Counted from the first letter of the stretch, positions 9,118 through 18,414 are shown. The stretch is DNA of 64,000 nt from Brachybacterium timonense (GCF_900258505.1 NZ_LT984895.1:1532261-1596260); one strand, 5' to 3'. Made by a program: numbers and translations. The notes: generated by a model not told the origin, from the sequence alone.

Positions 9118-9849
9118 TCAGAAGAGCTTCCAAACGAAATCGACCGGGATCACGTGGCCGGAATCAGCGGCCGACATGATCGGGTCCAGCAGGTACACGA
9201 TGCTGAACAGACCGATCCAGACGACGTCGACGAAGTGCCAGTAGTAGGAGACGCAGATTGCGGAGACCTGCTCATGCTGGGTGAACGTCTCTGCAGCGAA
9301 GGCGCGTGCCAGCACGAACAGGAAGGCGATTAGACCGCCGGCCACGTGGAGACCATGGAAACCGGTGGAGAGATAGAAGATCGAGCCGAAGGGCGAGGAC
9401 GACAGCGTCACGCCCTTGTGCACCAGCTCGGTGTATTCGTATGCCTGGCCGGACAGGAAGATCGCGCCCAGGAAGAAGGTGAGCGTGTACCACTCGATCA
9501 TGCCCCAGCCCGCGATGTTGAGAATCGACCCCGTGCGATGGCGACGGGGAGCAAAGGGCTTCCCCCAGGGGAGCTGCCCCTCGGCGAGCCACACTCCCAT
9601 CTGGCAGGTCAGCGAGGAGAGGACCAGGATCGTCGTGTTCACGATCGCGAAGAGGTGCGTGAAGTTCGCCTGCCCCTTGCTGAAGTCGTCAGGCACCATC
9701 GAGCGCAAGGTGAAGTACATGGCGAAGAGCCCGGCGAAGAACATGAGCTCACTCGCGAGCCAGACGATCGTGCCGACCTGCGTGGCATTAGGCCGCCCGA
9801 CGGCGGGCACGGTCGACGAGGAGCGCTGGGGCAGGGTCGCTGTTGTCAC
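9118..9849 (-). CDS. ctaE: Cytochrome c oxidase (aa3) subunit III
   Basis: A 243-residue heme-copper oxidase subunit III with about five transmembrane helices; the family motifs FHGLHVAGG and [20 protein letters not shown] are present. It stabilises subunit I and is placed, as in most actinobacteria, at the head of the qcrCAB operon rather than beside ctaCDF. About 25 residues follow the usual terminal helix (YLLDP onward), slightly longer than typical. GTG start, with the ORF ending 58 bases before qcrC. Confidence 0.93.
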   Translation of the reverse strand: MTTATLPQRSSSTVPAVGRPNATQVGTIVWLASELMFFAGLFAMYFTLRSMVPDDFSKGQANFTHLFAIVNTTILVLSSLTCQMGVWLAEGQLPWGKPFAPRRHRTGSILNIAGWGMIEWYTLTFFLGAIFLSGQAYEYTELVHKGVTLSSSPFGSIFYLSTGFHGLHVAGGLIAFLFVLARAFAAETFTQHEQVSAICVSYYWHFVDVVWIGLFSIVYLLDPIMSAADSGHVIPVDFVWKLF

Positions 9850-9938
9850 GTCACCACTCGTTCATATCGGTCTGCGTCGACGCCCCGGCGCACCGGGCGC
9901 AGGCGTCACAGGGCAACGCCCTGCTACGGAACTACGCC

Positions 9939-9968
9939 AGCATAGCCTCTCTGACGACACGTCATGAA
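9939..9968 (-). promoter_or_regulatory. Candidate promoter for ctaE-qcrCAB
   Basis: On the minus strand TTCATG (9968-9963), an 18-base spacer and TATGCT (9944-9939) resemble a sigma-A promoter. The leader of about 85 bases holds two inverted repeats, one of them CAGGGC/GCCCTG near 9909-9923. Confidence 0.45.
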
Positions 9969-10061
9969 CCCGAACACGCAGGGGAGGAGGCGTGCGCCAG
10001 GGCCGTGACCGAAGCGTGATCCCGTTCGTGACGAATTCGCGAGCAGTGGGATGATCGGCTC

Positions 10062-11138
10062 ATGAGCGACGTGACGATCACTTGGCCCCGACTGACCTCC
10101 CAGCTGCTGCGCGGGCAGGAGCTGTCTGTCAATGAGGCGCGCTGGGCTATGGGTGAGGTGATGTCCGGCGAGGCAGCAGCGATCCCCTTGGCCGGTTTCC
10201 TGGTCGCGCTGCAAGCGAAGGGCGTCACCCCCGCCGAGCTGGGTGCACTGGCCGACGAAATGATCGCTCATGCCCGGACGGTCGATGTCACGCGGGAGGC
10301 GATCGACATCGTCGGCACCGGCGGTGATCTCGCACAGACAGTGAACATATCCACCATGGCCTCCATGGTCATTGCCTCGACCGGCCGCACGGTGGTCAAG
10401 CACGGCAATCGTGCCTCAAGCTCCAAGTCCGGTTCAGCTGATGTGCTCGAGGCGCTCGGGGTGCGGCTCGATCTTCCGGTCTCCCAGGTCGAGCAGCTGG
10501 TGGGGGAGATCGGCATGACATTCCTGTTCGCGCAGGTGTTCCACCCGTCCATGCGCTATGCCGTGGAAGCCCGCAAGGGGCTCGGTGTGCCCACTGTGAT
10601 GAACATCTTGGGCCCGATCACGAATCCGGCTCGCCCGCGAGCGAGTGCCGTGGGCGTTGCGCATCCCGAGATTGCACCGATCGTGGCGCGCGTCTTCGCT
10701 GATCGTGGCACCAGCGCTCTGGTCTTCCGTGGCCACGACGGACTGGACGAGCTGACCGTGACCGCCCCGTCGGACATCTGGGAGGTGCGCGGCGGCGAGG
10801 TGCGTCAGCATGTGTTGGATCCGACGCAGCTGCTCGGTATCGAACTCAGTGATCACGATGCCCTGCGCGGCGGTACGGCGCAGGAGAATGCTCAGGTTGC
10901 CCGCGACCTGTTCGCGGGGCGGCGCGACGGGCGACTTGGGCCGGTGCGCGACGCGGTGCTCCTTAACGCTGCCAGTGGCATTCTCGCTTTTGACGGCATT
11001 GCCCAGAGCGCCGCCGACGGGTTCGAGGAGCGGTTCACGGCGGCATATCAGACAGCACAGGATGCACTGGATTCCGGTCGCCCTGCCGCTCTTGTGGAGC
11101 AGTGGGCCGATGCATCGCAGCGCGCTCAGCGGGCCTGA
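10062..11138 (+). CDS. trpD: Anthranilate phosphoribosyltransferase
   Basis: Transfers phosphoribose from PRPP to anthranilate in tryptophan synthesis. The 358-residue protein has the N-terminal helical domain and the alpha/beta phosphoribosyltransferase domain with GTGGD (about residue 87), the KHGNRASSSKSGSADVLEALG region and the VKHGNR anthranilate/PRPP contacts, then MNILGPITNPARP. It is alone, without other trp genes, as in mycobacteria where trpD also sits beside ctaE. It is divergent from ctaE and converges with the Lrp-type gene, leaving only 11 bases between the two stops. The ATG at 10062 is the natural start. Confidence 0.95.
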   Translation: MSDVTITWPRLTSQLLRGQELSVNEARWAMGEVMSGEAAAIPLAGFLVALQAKGVTPAELGALADEMIAHARTVDVTREAIDIVGTGGDLAQTVNISTMASMVIASTGRTVVKHGNRASSSKSGSADVLEALGVRLDLPVSQVEQLVGEIGMTFLFAQVFHPSMRYAVEARKGLGVPTVMNILGPITNPARPRASAVGVAHPEIAPIVARVFADRGTSALVFRGHDGLDELTVTAPSDIWEVRGGEVRQHVLDPTQLLGIELSDHDALRGGTAQENAQVARDLFAGRRDGRLGPVRDAVLLNAASGILAFDGIAQSAADGFEERFTAAYQTAQDALDSGRPAALVEQWADASQRAQRA

Positions 11139-11149
11139 TAGCCGCGGGG

Positions 11150-11431
11150 TCAGCTGACCGCGCCGAGATCGAATCCTGCATCAAGGTCGCTGCTGGAGTA
11201 GGTCTTGAAGGCGATCGTGGTGGACGTCGCGACGACACCCTCGACCTTGCTGATGCGGTCGGCGACGACGTCGGCCAGATCGTCGTTCTCGCGCACGCGC
11301 ACGATAGCGATGAGGTCGACGTCGCCAGTGACCGAGTAGACGTGGTCAACGCCGTCGAGGTCGACGATCTGCTGCGCCACCTCGGGGATCCGGGCGCTCT
11401 GCACAGTGATGGAGACGAGGGCTGTGATCAT
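11150..11431 (-). CDS. Stand-alone Lrp/AsnC-type ligand-binding (RAM) domain protein
   Basis: A 93-residue protein consisting only of the alpha-beta RAM/ACT-like domain of Lrp/AsnC regulators (MITALVSITV...VYSVTGDVDLIAIVRV...VEGVVATSTTIAF); the DNA-binding helix-turn-helix is absent. Such proteins form oligomers that bind amino acids or similar ligands, but their target is unknown. An AGGAG ribosome site precedes the ATG. The same small gene sits next to trpD in mycobacteria, so this is a conserved arrangement rather than a truncated regulator. Confidence 0.85.
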   Translation of the reverse strand: MITALVSITVQSARIPEVAQQIVDLDGVDHVYSVTGDVDLIAIVRVRENDDLADVVADRISKVEGVVATSTTIAFKTYSSSDLDAGFDLGAVS

Positions 11432-11466
11432 GGCTGCTCCTGGCGTTGGATGTGCGGGCTTCTACT

Positions 11467-13158
11467 CTAGGCCGGTTCCGCCCCGGGCCCAGTGACGTCG
11501 AAGCTGGTTGTGGCATGCGCTGTAGCGGTAAACGCTTCATGCAGGGTTGACTCATCGAAGCGTGAGAACAGGGGCTGTGACCAGGTCCCCTCGACCTGCA
11601 CCACGCGCACATCCTCACTGTCGAGCCAGCGCAGGAGGATCTCGGTTTCCTGGTGATGCCCTTGGCACAGTGGTCGTGGTTCGTCGTCACCCTCCGTACG
11701 TTGCGCGGCCAGGGTGCGCGCGGCAGCAAGGTGATCCGCATGCCAGGGCAGCAGCGTGGTGGCGGTGAAGCGACCGTGGCGAACCGCCAGCAATTCCCAT
11801 CCACGCCCGTCGGCAACCGGGTCCTTACTCGGCCGCGCGGCGATCAGCAGCGGGACAGATCCAAGGGCCCGCAGGCGAGCAGCGCGCCGCGCCGCCGTCA
11901 GGTAGACAACAGCAAGCTGACGGATGCGCTCGGCATCCTCGTAACGACCCGCGCCCGCGTGCGCTCGCATGCGCCGGGCGGCGTGCTGCAGCACAGGTGT
12001 GGGATCCGACGTCATCACAGCGTGCAGCGCATCACGATGCGACGACGGGAACGAACGTCCGTGAACGGCGGCCTGCTCCCATGCGGCACCGCGCCCCAGC
12101 AGCGCGTCTGTGAGCAGCCCGCGCAGCGGCTCAACGTCATGACGCGAGGCGAGCGGCCCGATATGGGCCGATCCGTCGGTTTCGTCTCGGGCGAGACGGG
12201 CTGCACGCAGCCCCTCCGAACCTGTGCCCAGACGCAGCCACAGCGCTTTCTCGGGTGACAGACCCGCACGGTTCGACGGCGGCTTCTCGCGCGCGATAAT
12301 TCGCAACTCACGCACGGCCGCCTCCGTGGGCGTTGCGCATTCGATGCACTGCACGCTCTGTGCGCGCGGCAGCATGTCCAGCACGCGGCGGCGCGTCTCT
12401 GCAGCAGTGAAGTAGGTGCGCACACGACTGCGCAGATTCCGGGAGGTTCCCACATACAACACCTCGCCGTCGTCAGCGAGGAACTGATAGACACCTGGAG
12501 CCGACGGCACGCCGTCAGCGAGGTATCGCTTGCGCATCTGCACCGCGGTGGCGCGCCGATGCGCCGAGGCGAGATCCTCCAGAGTCGCGGCGGCGGGACC
12601 GAGCCGTTCGATGATCGCGTGCAGCACATCCACGGTGGCGCGCGCATCAGACAGCGCTCGGTGGTCAGGGGTGACGTGCGCGCCCACGTACGAGGCGAGT
12701 GTGGAGAGGCGATGATCGCGTACTTCGTCGCGGCGGAATACGCGTCTCGCCAGAGCGAGGGTGTCCAGCACCGTCGGCCGAGGCCACTCGACGTCGCACT
12801 TCGCCGCGGCCGCGGTGAGGAAGCCGATGTCGAACCGTGCGTTGTGCGCCACGAGCGCGGCGGACCCGACGAACTCCAGAAACCCCGGCAGCACCACAGA
12901 GATCGCCGGTGCGCCCTGCACGGTGGCGTCGCTGATACCCGTCAGTGACGCGATGTACGCCGGGATAGGGCGCTGCGGATCCACGAACGTGCGGAACTCA
13001 CCGAGCATCTCGCCGCCGCGCACCTTGACCGCGCCGATCTCGGTGATCGCATCGTGCTGCGGGTCGGTGCCTGTGGTCTCGAGGTCGACCACCACAAGCT
13101 CCGCCTCCTGCAGCGGAGGGGAGATGTCCTCCAGGGACAGCTGACGGCGAGCGCGCAT
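11467..13158 (-). CDS. DEDDh 3'-5' exonuclease fused to GIY-YIG (UvrC/Cho-like) nuclease domain
   Basis: A 563-residue two-domain nuclease. Residues 15-190 form a DnaQ-type proofreading exonuclease (ExoI motif VVDLETTG with the DxE pair, ExoII AHNARFD, ExoIIIepsilon HRALSDAR). Residues 215-300 form a GIY-YIG domain (GVYQFLADDGEVLYVGTSRNLRSRVRTYF) like the N-terminus of UvrC, and a UvrC-like helical C-terminus follows. It is the actinobacterial relative of Rv2191 and E. coli Cho and probably acts in DNA repair; this is inferred from domains only. A TAGTCT box ends six bases before the ATG, suggesting a leaderless mRNA. Confidence 0.87.
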   Translation of the reverse strand: MRARRQLSLEDISPPLQEAELVVVDLETTGTDPQHDAITEIGAVKVRGGEMLGEFRTFVDPQRPIPAYIASLTGISDATVQGAPAISVVLPGFLEFVGSAALVAHNARFDIGFLTAAAAKCDVEWPRPTVLDTLALARRVFRRDEVRDHRLSTLASYVGAHVTPDHRALSDARATVDVLHAIIERLGPAAATLEDLASAHRRATAVQMRKRYLADGVPSAPGVYQFLADDGEVLYVGTSRNLRSRVRTYFTAAETRRRVLDMLPRAQSVQCIECATPTEAAVRELRIIAREKPPSNRAGLSPEKALWLRLGTGSEGLRAARLARDETDGSAHIGPLASRHDVEPLRGLLTDALLGRGAAWEQAAVHGRSFPSSHRDALHAVMTSDPTPVLQHAARRMRAHAGAGRYEDAERIRQLAVVYLTAARRAARLRALGSVPLLIAARPSKDPVADGRGWELLAVRHGRFTATTLLPWHADHLAAARTLAAQRTEGDDEPRPLCQGHHQETEILLRWLDSEDVRVVQVEGTWSQPLFSRFDESTLHEAFTATAHATTSFDVTGPGAEPA

Positions 13159-13164
13159 GCCCGC

Positions 13165-13170
13165 AGACTA
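13165..13170 (-). promoter_or_regulatory. -10 box of a leaderless mRNA (exonuclease gene)
   Basis: TAGTCT on the minus strand, then six bases (GCGGGC) and the ATG at 13158. The spacing puts the transcription start at or next to the start codon. Confidence 0.55.
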
Positions 13171-13226
13171 CGGTGAGCCTGTGACGAACGATCGCTCCGG
13201 ACGCACGCAGCGACGGAGGATGCGGT

Positions 13227-15041
13227 TCAGCTCTTCGGCTTCGGATGTGAGTAGATCTTGTCGATCACGTCGGCGAAGTTCTTGGTCACCACGTTGCGCT
13301 TCAGCTTCATCGACGGGGTCAGGTACCCGTTCTCCTCAGTGAAGTCCGTGTCGATGATCTCAAACACGCGGATGGACTCCGCCCTGGAGACAGAGGTGTT
13401 CGCCGCTTCCACGAGGGTCTGCAGCTCGGCTCGCACCGCCGGATCCTCGGCAGCTTCTGCCACCGTCATGTCTTCGCGCATGCCGTTGTTCTTCAGCCAG
13501 GTGGGCAGCATCTCTTCATCCAGGGTGAGGATCGCGGCCACAAATGGTTTCTGGTCGCCCACCACCATGCACTGCGAGACGAGCGGATGGGTGCGCAGCC
13601 TGTCCTCAAGCTGGGCTGGCGCGACGTTCTTTCCGCCTGCGGTGACAATGACCTCCTTCGAGCGGCCCGTGATCGACAGGCGGCCCTTCTCATCCAGCGA
13701 GCCGATGTCACCGGTGGCGAACCAGCCGTCGCGCAGCGCCTCCGCAGTGGCTTCGGGGTTGTTGTGGTACCCCTTGAACACCATCACGCCCTTGACCAGG
13801 ATCTGGCCGTCGTCATCGATGGCCACCCATGAACCCGGCAGTGGAGGGCCGACTGTGCCCGGGGCACGATCCCAGGGCAGATTCACGCACACCGGTGCGG
13901 TTGTCTCCGTCAGGCCGTAGCCCTCGAGCACCGTCACACCGATGCCGTGGAAGAAATGCGCCAGCCGCTCACCGAGCGGTGCGCCACCCGAGATCGAATA
14001 GGTGATGCGTCCGCCCATGGCCTCGCGCAGCTTGCTGTACACCAACTTGTCGAAGAGCGCCCGCTTCGCCTTGAGCGCGATCGGTACCTTCCCCGCGGTC
14101 TCCGCGATGGAGAAGTCGATTGCAGTTTTCGCGGCGGCGGAGAAGATCTTCCCCTTGCCGCCGGCGATCGCCTTCGCCTCCGAAGCGTTGTACACCTTCT
14201 CGAACACGCGGGGCACGGCGAGCAGGAAGGTTGGGCGGAACGCGGCGAGATCCGCCATGAGGTTTTTCGTATCCGGCGTGAATGCAACGGTGGTGCCCGC
14301 CGGTCCGGCAGCTGTCATCACCAGCAGACGTGCGAAAACGTGGGCCATGGGCAGGAACATGAGCATGCGCGAGCCCGGGGGCAACACGGCCTCACCCAGC
14401 AGCGTCACGGCGCTGAGGGCTGTCTCCACGAAGTTCGAGTGCGTCAGTTCAGCGCCTTTGGGGCGGCCCGTCGTGCCAGAGGTGTAGATGATCGTCGCGA
14501 CATCGGCCCCGCAGGCACGGGAGCGGCGGGCTTCGAGCTCCTCGTCAGAGACATCAGCTCCGCGTTTCTTGAGCTCCTCGAGGATGCCGTCCTCGATCAC
14601 TCCGATATGCCTCAGGTTCGGCAGCTCACCACGGACCGATTCCAGGTCCTCGCGGTGACGCGTCGTTTCCACGAGCGCGTAGCGGGCCTCAGAGTCGGAA
14701 GCGATCCACTGCATCTGCGACGGAGAGGACGTCTCATAAATCGGCACCGAGATGCCGCCGGCCCACCAGATCGCATAGTCCGCCAGCGCCCACTCGAACC
14801 GGGTGCGCGACATGATCGCCACGACCTGACCGGGCTCGACGCCGCTGGCGATCAGCCCCTTGGCCACCGCCGTGACCTCGCTGAGGAACGCGTCGATCGA
14901 CATCGGCACGAAACGCCCCGAGCTATCGGCAACCTCGAAGATCGGGATGTGCGGGCGGCGTCGCTGCCGCTCAAGCAGAGTGTCGGTGATGTTCTCGTCC
15001 GGGCGGGAGACGTGCTGGGCCTCGGTGCCGTACTGCTTCAC
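13227..15041 (-). CDS. Long-chain fatty acid-CoA ligase (AMP-binding, FadD15-like)
   Basis: Activates fatty acids to acyl-CoA through an acyl-adenylate. The 604-residue protein has the ANL-superfamily P-loop YTSGTTGRPKGAELTHSN, the YGLTE adenine motif (GYGLTETTAPVCVN) and the hinge WFATGDIGSLDEKGRLSITGRSKEVIVTAGGKNVAPAQLE. The GTG at 15041 has AAGGAG six bases upstream; an open frame reaching 15143 is not needed. The size and the C-terminal NVVTKNF...IY segment match the actinobacterial long-chain group. It is divergent from the glucokinase gene. Exact chain-length preference cannot be read. Confidence 0.9.
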   Translation of the reverse strand: MKQYGTEAQHVSRPDENITDTLLERQRRRPHIPIFEVADSSGRFVPMSIDAFLSEVTAVAKGLIASGVEPGQVVAIMSRTRFEWALADYAIWWAGGISVPIYETSSPSQMQWIASDSEARYALVETTRHREDLESVRGELPNLRHIGVIEDGILEELKKRGADVSDEELEARRSRACGADVATIIYTSGTTGRPKGAELTHSNFVETALSAVTLLGEAVLPPGSRMLMFLPMAHVFARLLVMTAAGPAGTTVAFTPDTKNLMADLAAFRPTFLLAVPRVFEKVYNASEAKAIAGGKGKIFSAAAKTAIDFSIAETAGKVPIALKAKRALFDKLVYSKLREAMGGRITYSISGGAPLGERLAHFFHGIGVTVLEGYGLTETTAPVCVNLPWDRAPGTVGPPLPGSWVAIDDDGQILVKGVMVFKGYHNNPEATAEALRDGWFATGDIGSLDEKGRLSITGRSKEVIVTAGGKNVAPAQLEDRLRTHPLVSQCMVVGDQKPFVAAILTLDEEMLPTWLKNNGMREDMTVAEAAEDPAVRAELQTLVEAANTSVSRAESIRVFEIIDTDFTEENGYLTPSMKLKRNVVTKNFADVIDKIYSHPKPKS

Positions 15042-15199
15042 AGAGTCTCCTTCGATCCGGGCCGATCGTCCGCGTATGGCGCCGACAGGCCCGGGAGCAG
15101 GTGTGGGGGTCCCGCGCAGTCTACGCGACAGTGGACCTACCATGGGCGCTGTGCACGAGAAGGCGCGCCGAGCGCCGCGATAAGCGCGGAAGGGGACCC

Positions 15200-16135
15200 A
15201 TGCTGGCCATCGGAGTGGACATCGGCGGCACCAAGATCGCCGCAGGCGTGGTCGATGACGATGGCCGCATCATCGCCTCGACCACCCGCACCACCCCTGC
15301 GACCGATCCTGAGCTGATCGAAGCTGCAGTAGCGGCGGCTGTATCGGAGCTGCGGCAAAACCACGACGTGGTTGGCGTAGGAGTCGGCGCGGCTGGTTTC
15401 ATCGACGCGGACCGTCGCACCGTCGTGTTTGCCGCGAATCTCGCGTGGCGGGACCGCCCGTTGGCTGACGAGCTCGAACGTATGGTCTCGCTGCCCGTGG
15501 TGGTCGAGAATGACGCCAACGCGGCAGGCTGGGGCGAATTCCGTTTCGGCGCAGCCAAGGACGCCGACCACATGCTGATGCTCACTGTCGGTACCGGGCT
15601 CGGAGGAGCGATGGTGCACGACGGGCGTCTGCTGCGCGGTGCCAGCGGCATGGCCGGAGAGGTCGCGCACGTCACCGCTGTGCCCGACGGGCAGTGGTGC
15701 GGTTGCGGCCGACGCGGCTGCCTCGAGCAGTACACGGCCGGCACCGCGCTCGTGCGCACGGCCCGCAAACGCGCCAGCTCCTCAGATCCTGCCCTTGGGC
15801 CGCTCGTGCAAGCCGCGGGCGGAACAGCGAAAGGGATTGACGGGCCGCTCATCACCCGGCTCGCCCAGCACGGCGATCCTGCGAGCATCGAACTCATCGC
15901 CGAGATCGGTCGGCACCTCGGAACGGGAGTCGCTTCACTCGCCGCAGTGTTGGACCCGGGCGTGATCGTAGTGGGAGGCGGTGTGAGTGCAGCGGGCGAC
16001 CTGCTGCTGGATCCCGCACGCGAGGCATATGCCGCGAACCTCACGGCACGGGCTTTCCGCCCGATCGCGCCGTGGACACTTGCCAGCATGGGCAACGAGG
16101 CCGGGATCGTGGGCGCCGCTGATCTCGCTCGATGA
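15200..16135 (+). CDS. ROK-family glucokinase
   Basis: A 311-residue sugar kinase of the ROK family. It has an N-terminal ATP motif (GVDIGGTKIAAGVVDDDG), the active-site region VVENDANAAGWGEF with the catalytic Asp, GTGLGGAMV, and the ROK zinc site CGCGRRGCLEQY (three Cys plus an upstream His in GEVAHV). It probably phosphorylates glucose with ATP to feed glycolysis. The ATG at 15200 is preceded by GGAAGG; an overlong frame from 15101 lacks a ribosome site. Glucose is the likely substrate by family but other hexoses are possible. A short-loop terminator follows. Confidence 0.88.
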   Translation: MLAIGVDIGGTKIAAGVVDDDGRIIASTTRTTPATDPELIEAAVAAAVSELRQNHDVVGVGVGAAGFIDADRRTVVFAANLAWRDRPLADELERMVSLPVVVENDANAAGWGEFRFGAAKDADHMLMLTVGTGLGGAMVHDGRLLRGASGMAGEVAHVTAVPDGQWCGCGRRGCLEQYTAGTALVRTARKRASSSDPALGPLVQAAGGTAKGIDGPLITRLAQHGDPASIELIAEIGRHLGTGVASLAAVLDPGVIVVGGGVSAAGDLLLDPAREAYAANLTARAFRPIAPWTLASMGNEAGIVGAADLAR

Positions 16136-16211
16136 CCGCCTGACGCCTGATCGTTGCTGGGCACAGCCGAGCAGGACGCGGCGTGTCACCCCACCAACCG
16201 ATCCATGACCT

Positions 16212-16234
16212 GCGCCCCGCCCCGGGCGGGGCGC
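16212..16234 (+). terminator. Terminator between converging glucokinase and membrane-protein genes
   Basis: GCGCCCCGCC (16212-16221) and its exact complement (16225-16234) with a three-base loop; it can work on both strands. Confidence 0.65.
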
Positions 16235-16248
16235 CGTCCGCGGGATGG

Positions 16249-16803
16249 TTAGACCTGGGCTCCGTCGTCCCCGTCCTCACGCTCATGCCGCGGCACCCGC
16301 AGCAGCAAAGCGATCAGGCCACAGATGCTGACCGCCGCAGCCACAAGACCCAGCCACACAGGCAGCGTCGGCGAGACGATGACGACCATCATCAGCACGA
16401 AGCCGCCGATCAGCGCGGTCCACGACCACAGCGCACCGGCGGATGCAGCCTCCCACGTCGGGTCCGGGGCTTCGAAATCCCCGTAGATCACCTCGTCATC
16501 ATCGAGGTCAGGATCGCGGTCCGAGGCACGCCAGACGTGTGGTGTGCCAGGTAACCCCGAGGACGGATGCGCGGCGCGGGCACGCGCTCGTTCCTCATCG
16601 CTTTGTTCGACCGGAGAGTCCGCGCTTCCGAGGTCGGAGCCGGGCAGGTCAAGGGAGCTCCCGCGCAACTCATCGGGCAGCTCCTGGGGTGCTTTCCCCG
16701 GGGTGAGGTTCAGGCCGGAGCTCTTCAGCAGTCGTGCGAACTCGGCATCAACATCGCGCTCGTTGTGGGGATCGCCGTGGGAGTCGCCGGGCAGGGTCGT
16801 CAT
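16249..16803 (-). CDS. Acidic protein with two C-terminal membrane helices
   Basis: A 184-residue protein of unknown function. The first 120 residues are hydrophilic and acidic (DDDEVIYGDFEAPDPTWE), and two transmembrane helices follow (about residues 122-143 and 147-168) ending in a charged tail. The ATG overlaps the stop of the upstream esterase gene (ATGA), so the two are co-translated. The layout resembles conserved actinobacterial membrane proteins found next to the plsC/fadD region; no motif allows a functional call. Confidence 0.7.
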   Translation of the reverse strand: MTTLPGDSHGDPHNERDVDAEFARLLKSSGLNLTPGKAPQELPDELRGSSLDLPGSDLGSADSPVEQSDEERARARAAHPSSGLPGTPHVWRASDRDPDLDDDEVIYGDFEAPDPTWEAASAGALWSWTALIGGFVLMMVVIVSPTLPVWLGLVAAAVSICGLIALLLRVPRHEREDGDDGAQV

Positions 16804-17606
16804 CGCTGCGCCCCCACCGAAGAGCCGGGTCCACGATCGGAGTCATCTGTCGTTCGCGCATACTCACGGAAGAATGCGGCTGAACGTTCGAGAACGGCAG
16901 GCGCATCGTGATCGAGCGTGGCCACATGCCGGCTGCGCGGTAGTCGCATCCGTTCGACGTGTCCGGCCACGGCGGCGGCGATCGACGCGCTGTCACGGGG
17001 ATCGACCACGCCGTCCTGGGGAGAGGTCGCGATGAGCAGGGGAGTGCGGATCTGCCCCAGCTCACGCCGCACACGCCGTTGCAGTGCCGCGAGCTGACCC
17101 ACCGAGGCAAGCGGCGTACGTTCGTAGGCCTCCTCGATGACGCCCGGCGCGGCGATATCGGAAGCGACCCCCGGCACGCTGCCCACGATCGGTGCGAGCA
17201 GCGCTGCAGCCGGGGCGTACCAGGGGAGCTTCAGTGCAGGGTTCACCAGCGCTGCGGCGCTGATCCGCCCGTCGAGCGTGGGATCGGCCAGGAGGTGCAG
17301 AGCCAGCGTCCCGCCCATCGACAGGGCGCCGACGCTGATCGTGGTGTGACGCTCGAGGAGTTCTTCGGCGGCCTGTCGTGCCGCGCCGTACCACTGGTTC
17401 CACGGTGTGCGGGCCATCTCCTGCCAGGTTGTGCCATGCCCTGGCAGCAACGGGAGCGATACCTCGAAGCCATGCGAGTGCAGGTCCTCGCCCCAGGCGC
17501 GCAGTGACTGCGGTGACCCGGTGAACCCGTGGATGAGAAGCACGGCTCCGCTGGCGCTAGGGTGGGCACCCGAGTGCCAGGCGCGGGCACGGTCGCTGAA
17601 CTCCAT
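16800..17606 (-). CDS. Alpha/beta-hydrolase carboxylesterase
   Basis: A 268-residue serine esterase similar in layout to Est30-type carboxylesterases. It has an oxyanion HGFTGSPQSLR motif near residue 25, the nucleophile elbow GALSMGG, the acid in SPQDGVVDP, and the catalytic His in SRHVATLDHD. Cytoplasmic; the natural substrate (small acyl esters or monoacylglycerols) is unknown. I chose the ATG at 17606 because the longer frame to 17660 would run into the leader of the divergent acyltransferase gene. The stop overlaps the next gene by four bases. Its position beside an acyltransferase and acyl-CoA ligase suggests lipid turnover, which is inference. Confidence 0.83.
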   Translation of the reverse strand: MEFSDRARAWHSGAHPSASGAVLLIHGFTGSPQSLRAWGEDLHSHGFEVSLPLLPGHGTTWQEMARTPWNQWYGAARQAAEELLERHTTISVGALSMGGTLALHLLADPTLDGRISAAALVNPALKLPWYAPAAALLAPIVGSVPGVASDIAAPGVIEEAYERTPLASVGQLAALQRRVRRELGQIRTPLLIATSPQDGVVDPRDSASIAAAVAGHVERMRLPRSRHVATLDHDAPAVLERSAAFFREYARTTDDSDRGPGSSVGAQR

Positions 17607-17694
17607 GGCTCCATGGTCGCACCTCAGAGCGCTCGGGACCACGCGGTCTGGCCTCCCCATTCATGCCCTTTCCCTGCCCTGTTGGAGACGAAAC

Positions 17695-18414
17695 GTGCTG
17701 TACCAGGTGCTGAAGCCGCCGATCGCGTTCGTGGTGCGCGCTATCTGGCGACCCGCTGTCAGCGGTACCTCGCATATCCCACGACGCGGGGCGGCCATCA
17801 TCGCGAGCAATCACCAATCCTTGTTCGAGACCGTGATCCTGCCCTGCTCGCTTCCGCGAATGGTCCACTTCTTGGCGAAGTCTGACATCTTTCGCGGCGG
17901 ATCACTGGCAAATACAGTGCTTGCCCTGTTCCTGCGCTCGGTGGGCGTGATGCCGATCGACCGCTCAGGCGGGCGCGCCGCGAACTCCGCGATCGAGGGT
18001 GGTGTGGCGGTGCTTCGTCGGGGCGGTGTACTCGGGATCTACCCCGAGGGGACACGGTCCCCGGACGGCCGGATGTACAGGGGCAAGACCGGTGTGATCC
18101 GCATGGCACTCGCCACCGGGGCGCCGGTGATCCCGGTGGGCATGCGCGGCACGTTCGAGGCCCAGCAGGGACGGCGGATCTTCCCGCGTCGGCACCCGCG
18201 TATGGAAGTCGTCGTCGGCGAACCCTTCGATGCCGTCGCGCGGGCGCGCGCACTGCACAGGCAGGGTCTGGGGGACGGAGCCGTGCTGCGCCGCCTCACC
18301 GATGAACTGATGGCGAAGATCAGGGCGCTGTCCGGTCAGGAGTACGTGGACAGGTACGCGGCCGACGTCAAACGCGCGCTGCGCGAGCACGGCACGGACC
18401 GTTCTGATTCGTGA
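17695..18414 (+). CDS. PlsC-like 1-acyl-glycerol-3-phosphate acyltransferase
   Basis: A 239-residue LPLAT-family acyltransferase, probably making phosphatidic acid or acylating another membrane lipid at the inner leaflet. The GTG at 17695 has GGAG upstream; longer frames overlap the divergent esterase. Block I reads NHQSLFE, that is His40-x4-Glu45 where the family norm is His-x4-Asp. Block III is intact as YPEGTRSPDG (Glu118-Gly-Thr-Arg121), and block IV is PVIPVGM. The Glu substitution is conservative but worth testing. The mycobacterial counterpart Rv2182c lies in the same region near aroG. Confidence 0.87.
   Translation: MLYQVLKPPIAFVVRAIWRPAVSGTSHIPRRGAAIIASNHQSLFETVILPCSLPRMVHFLAKSDIFRGGSLANTVLALFLRSVGVMPIDRSGGRAANSAIEGGVAVLRRGGVLGIYPEGTRSPDGRMYRGKTGVIRMALATGAPVIPVGMRGTFEAQQGRRIFPRRHPRMEVVVGEPFDAVARARALHRQGLGDGAVLRRLTDELMAKIRALSGQEYVDRYAADVKRALREHGTDRSDS

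Noticed and set aside
13947-15317. 456-residue plus-strand frame across the acyl-CoA ligase gene
   Set aside because: Antisense shadow; it would also overlap the true glucokinase start.
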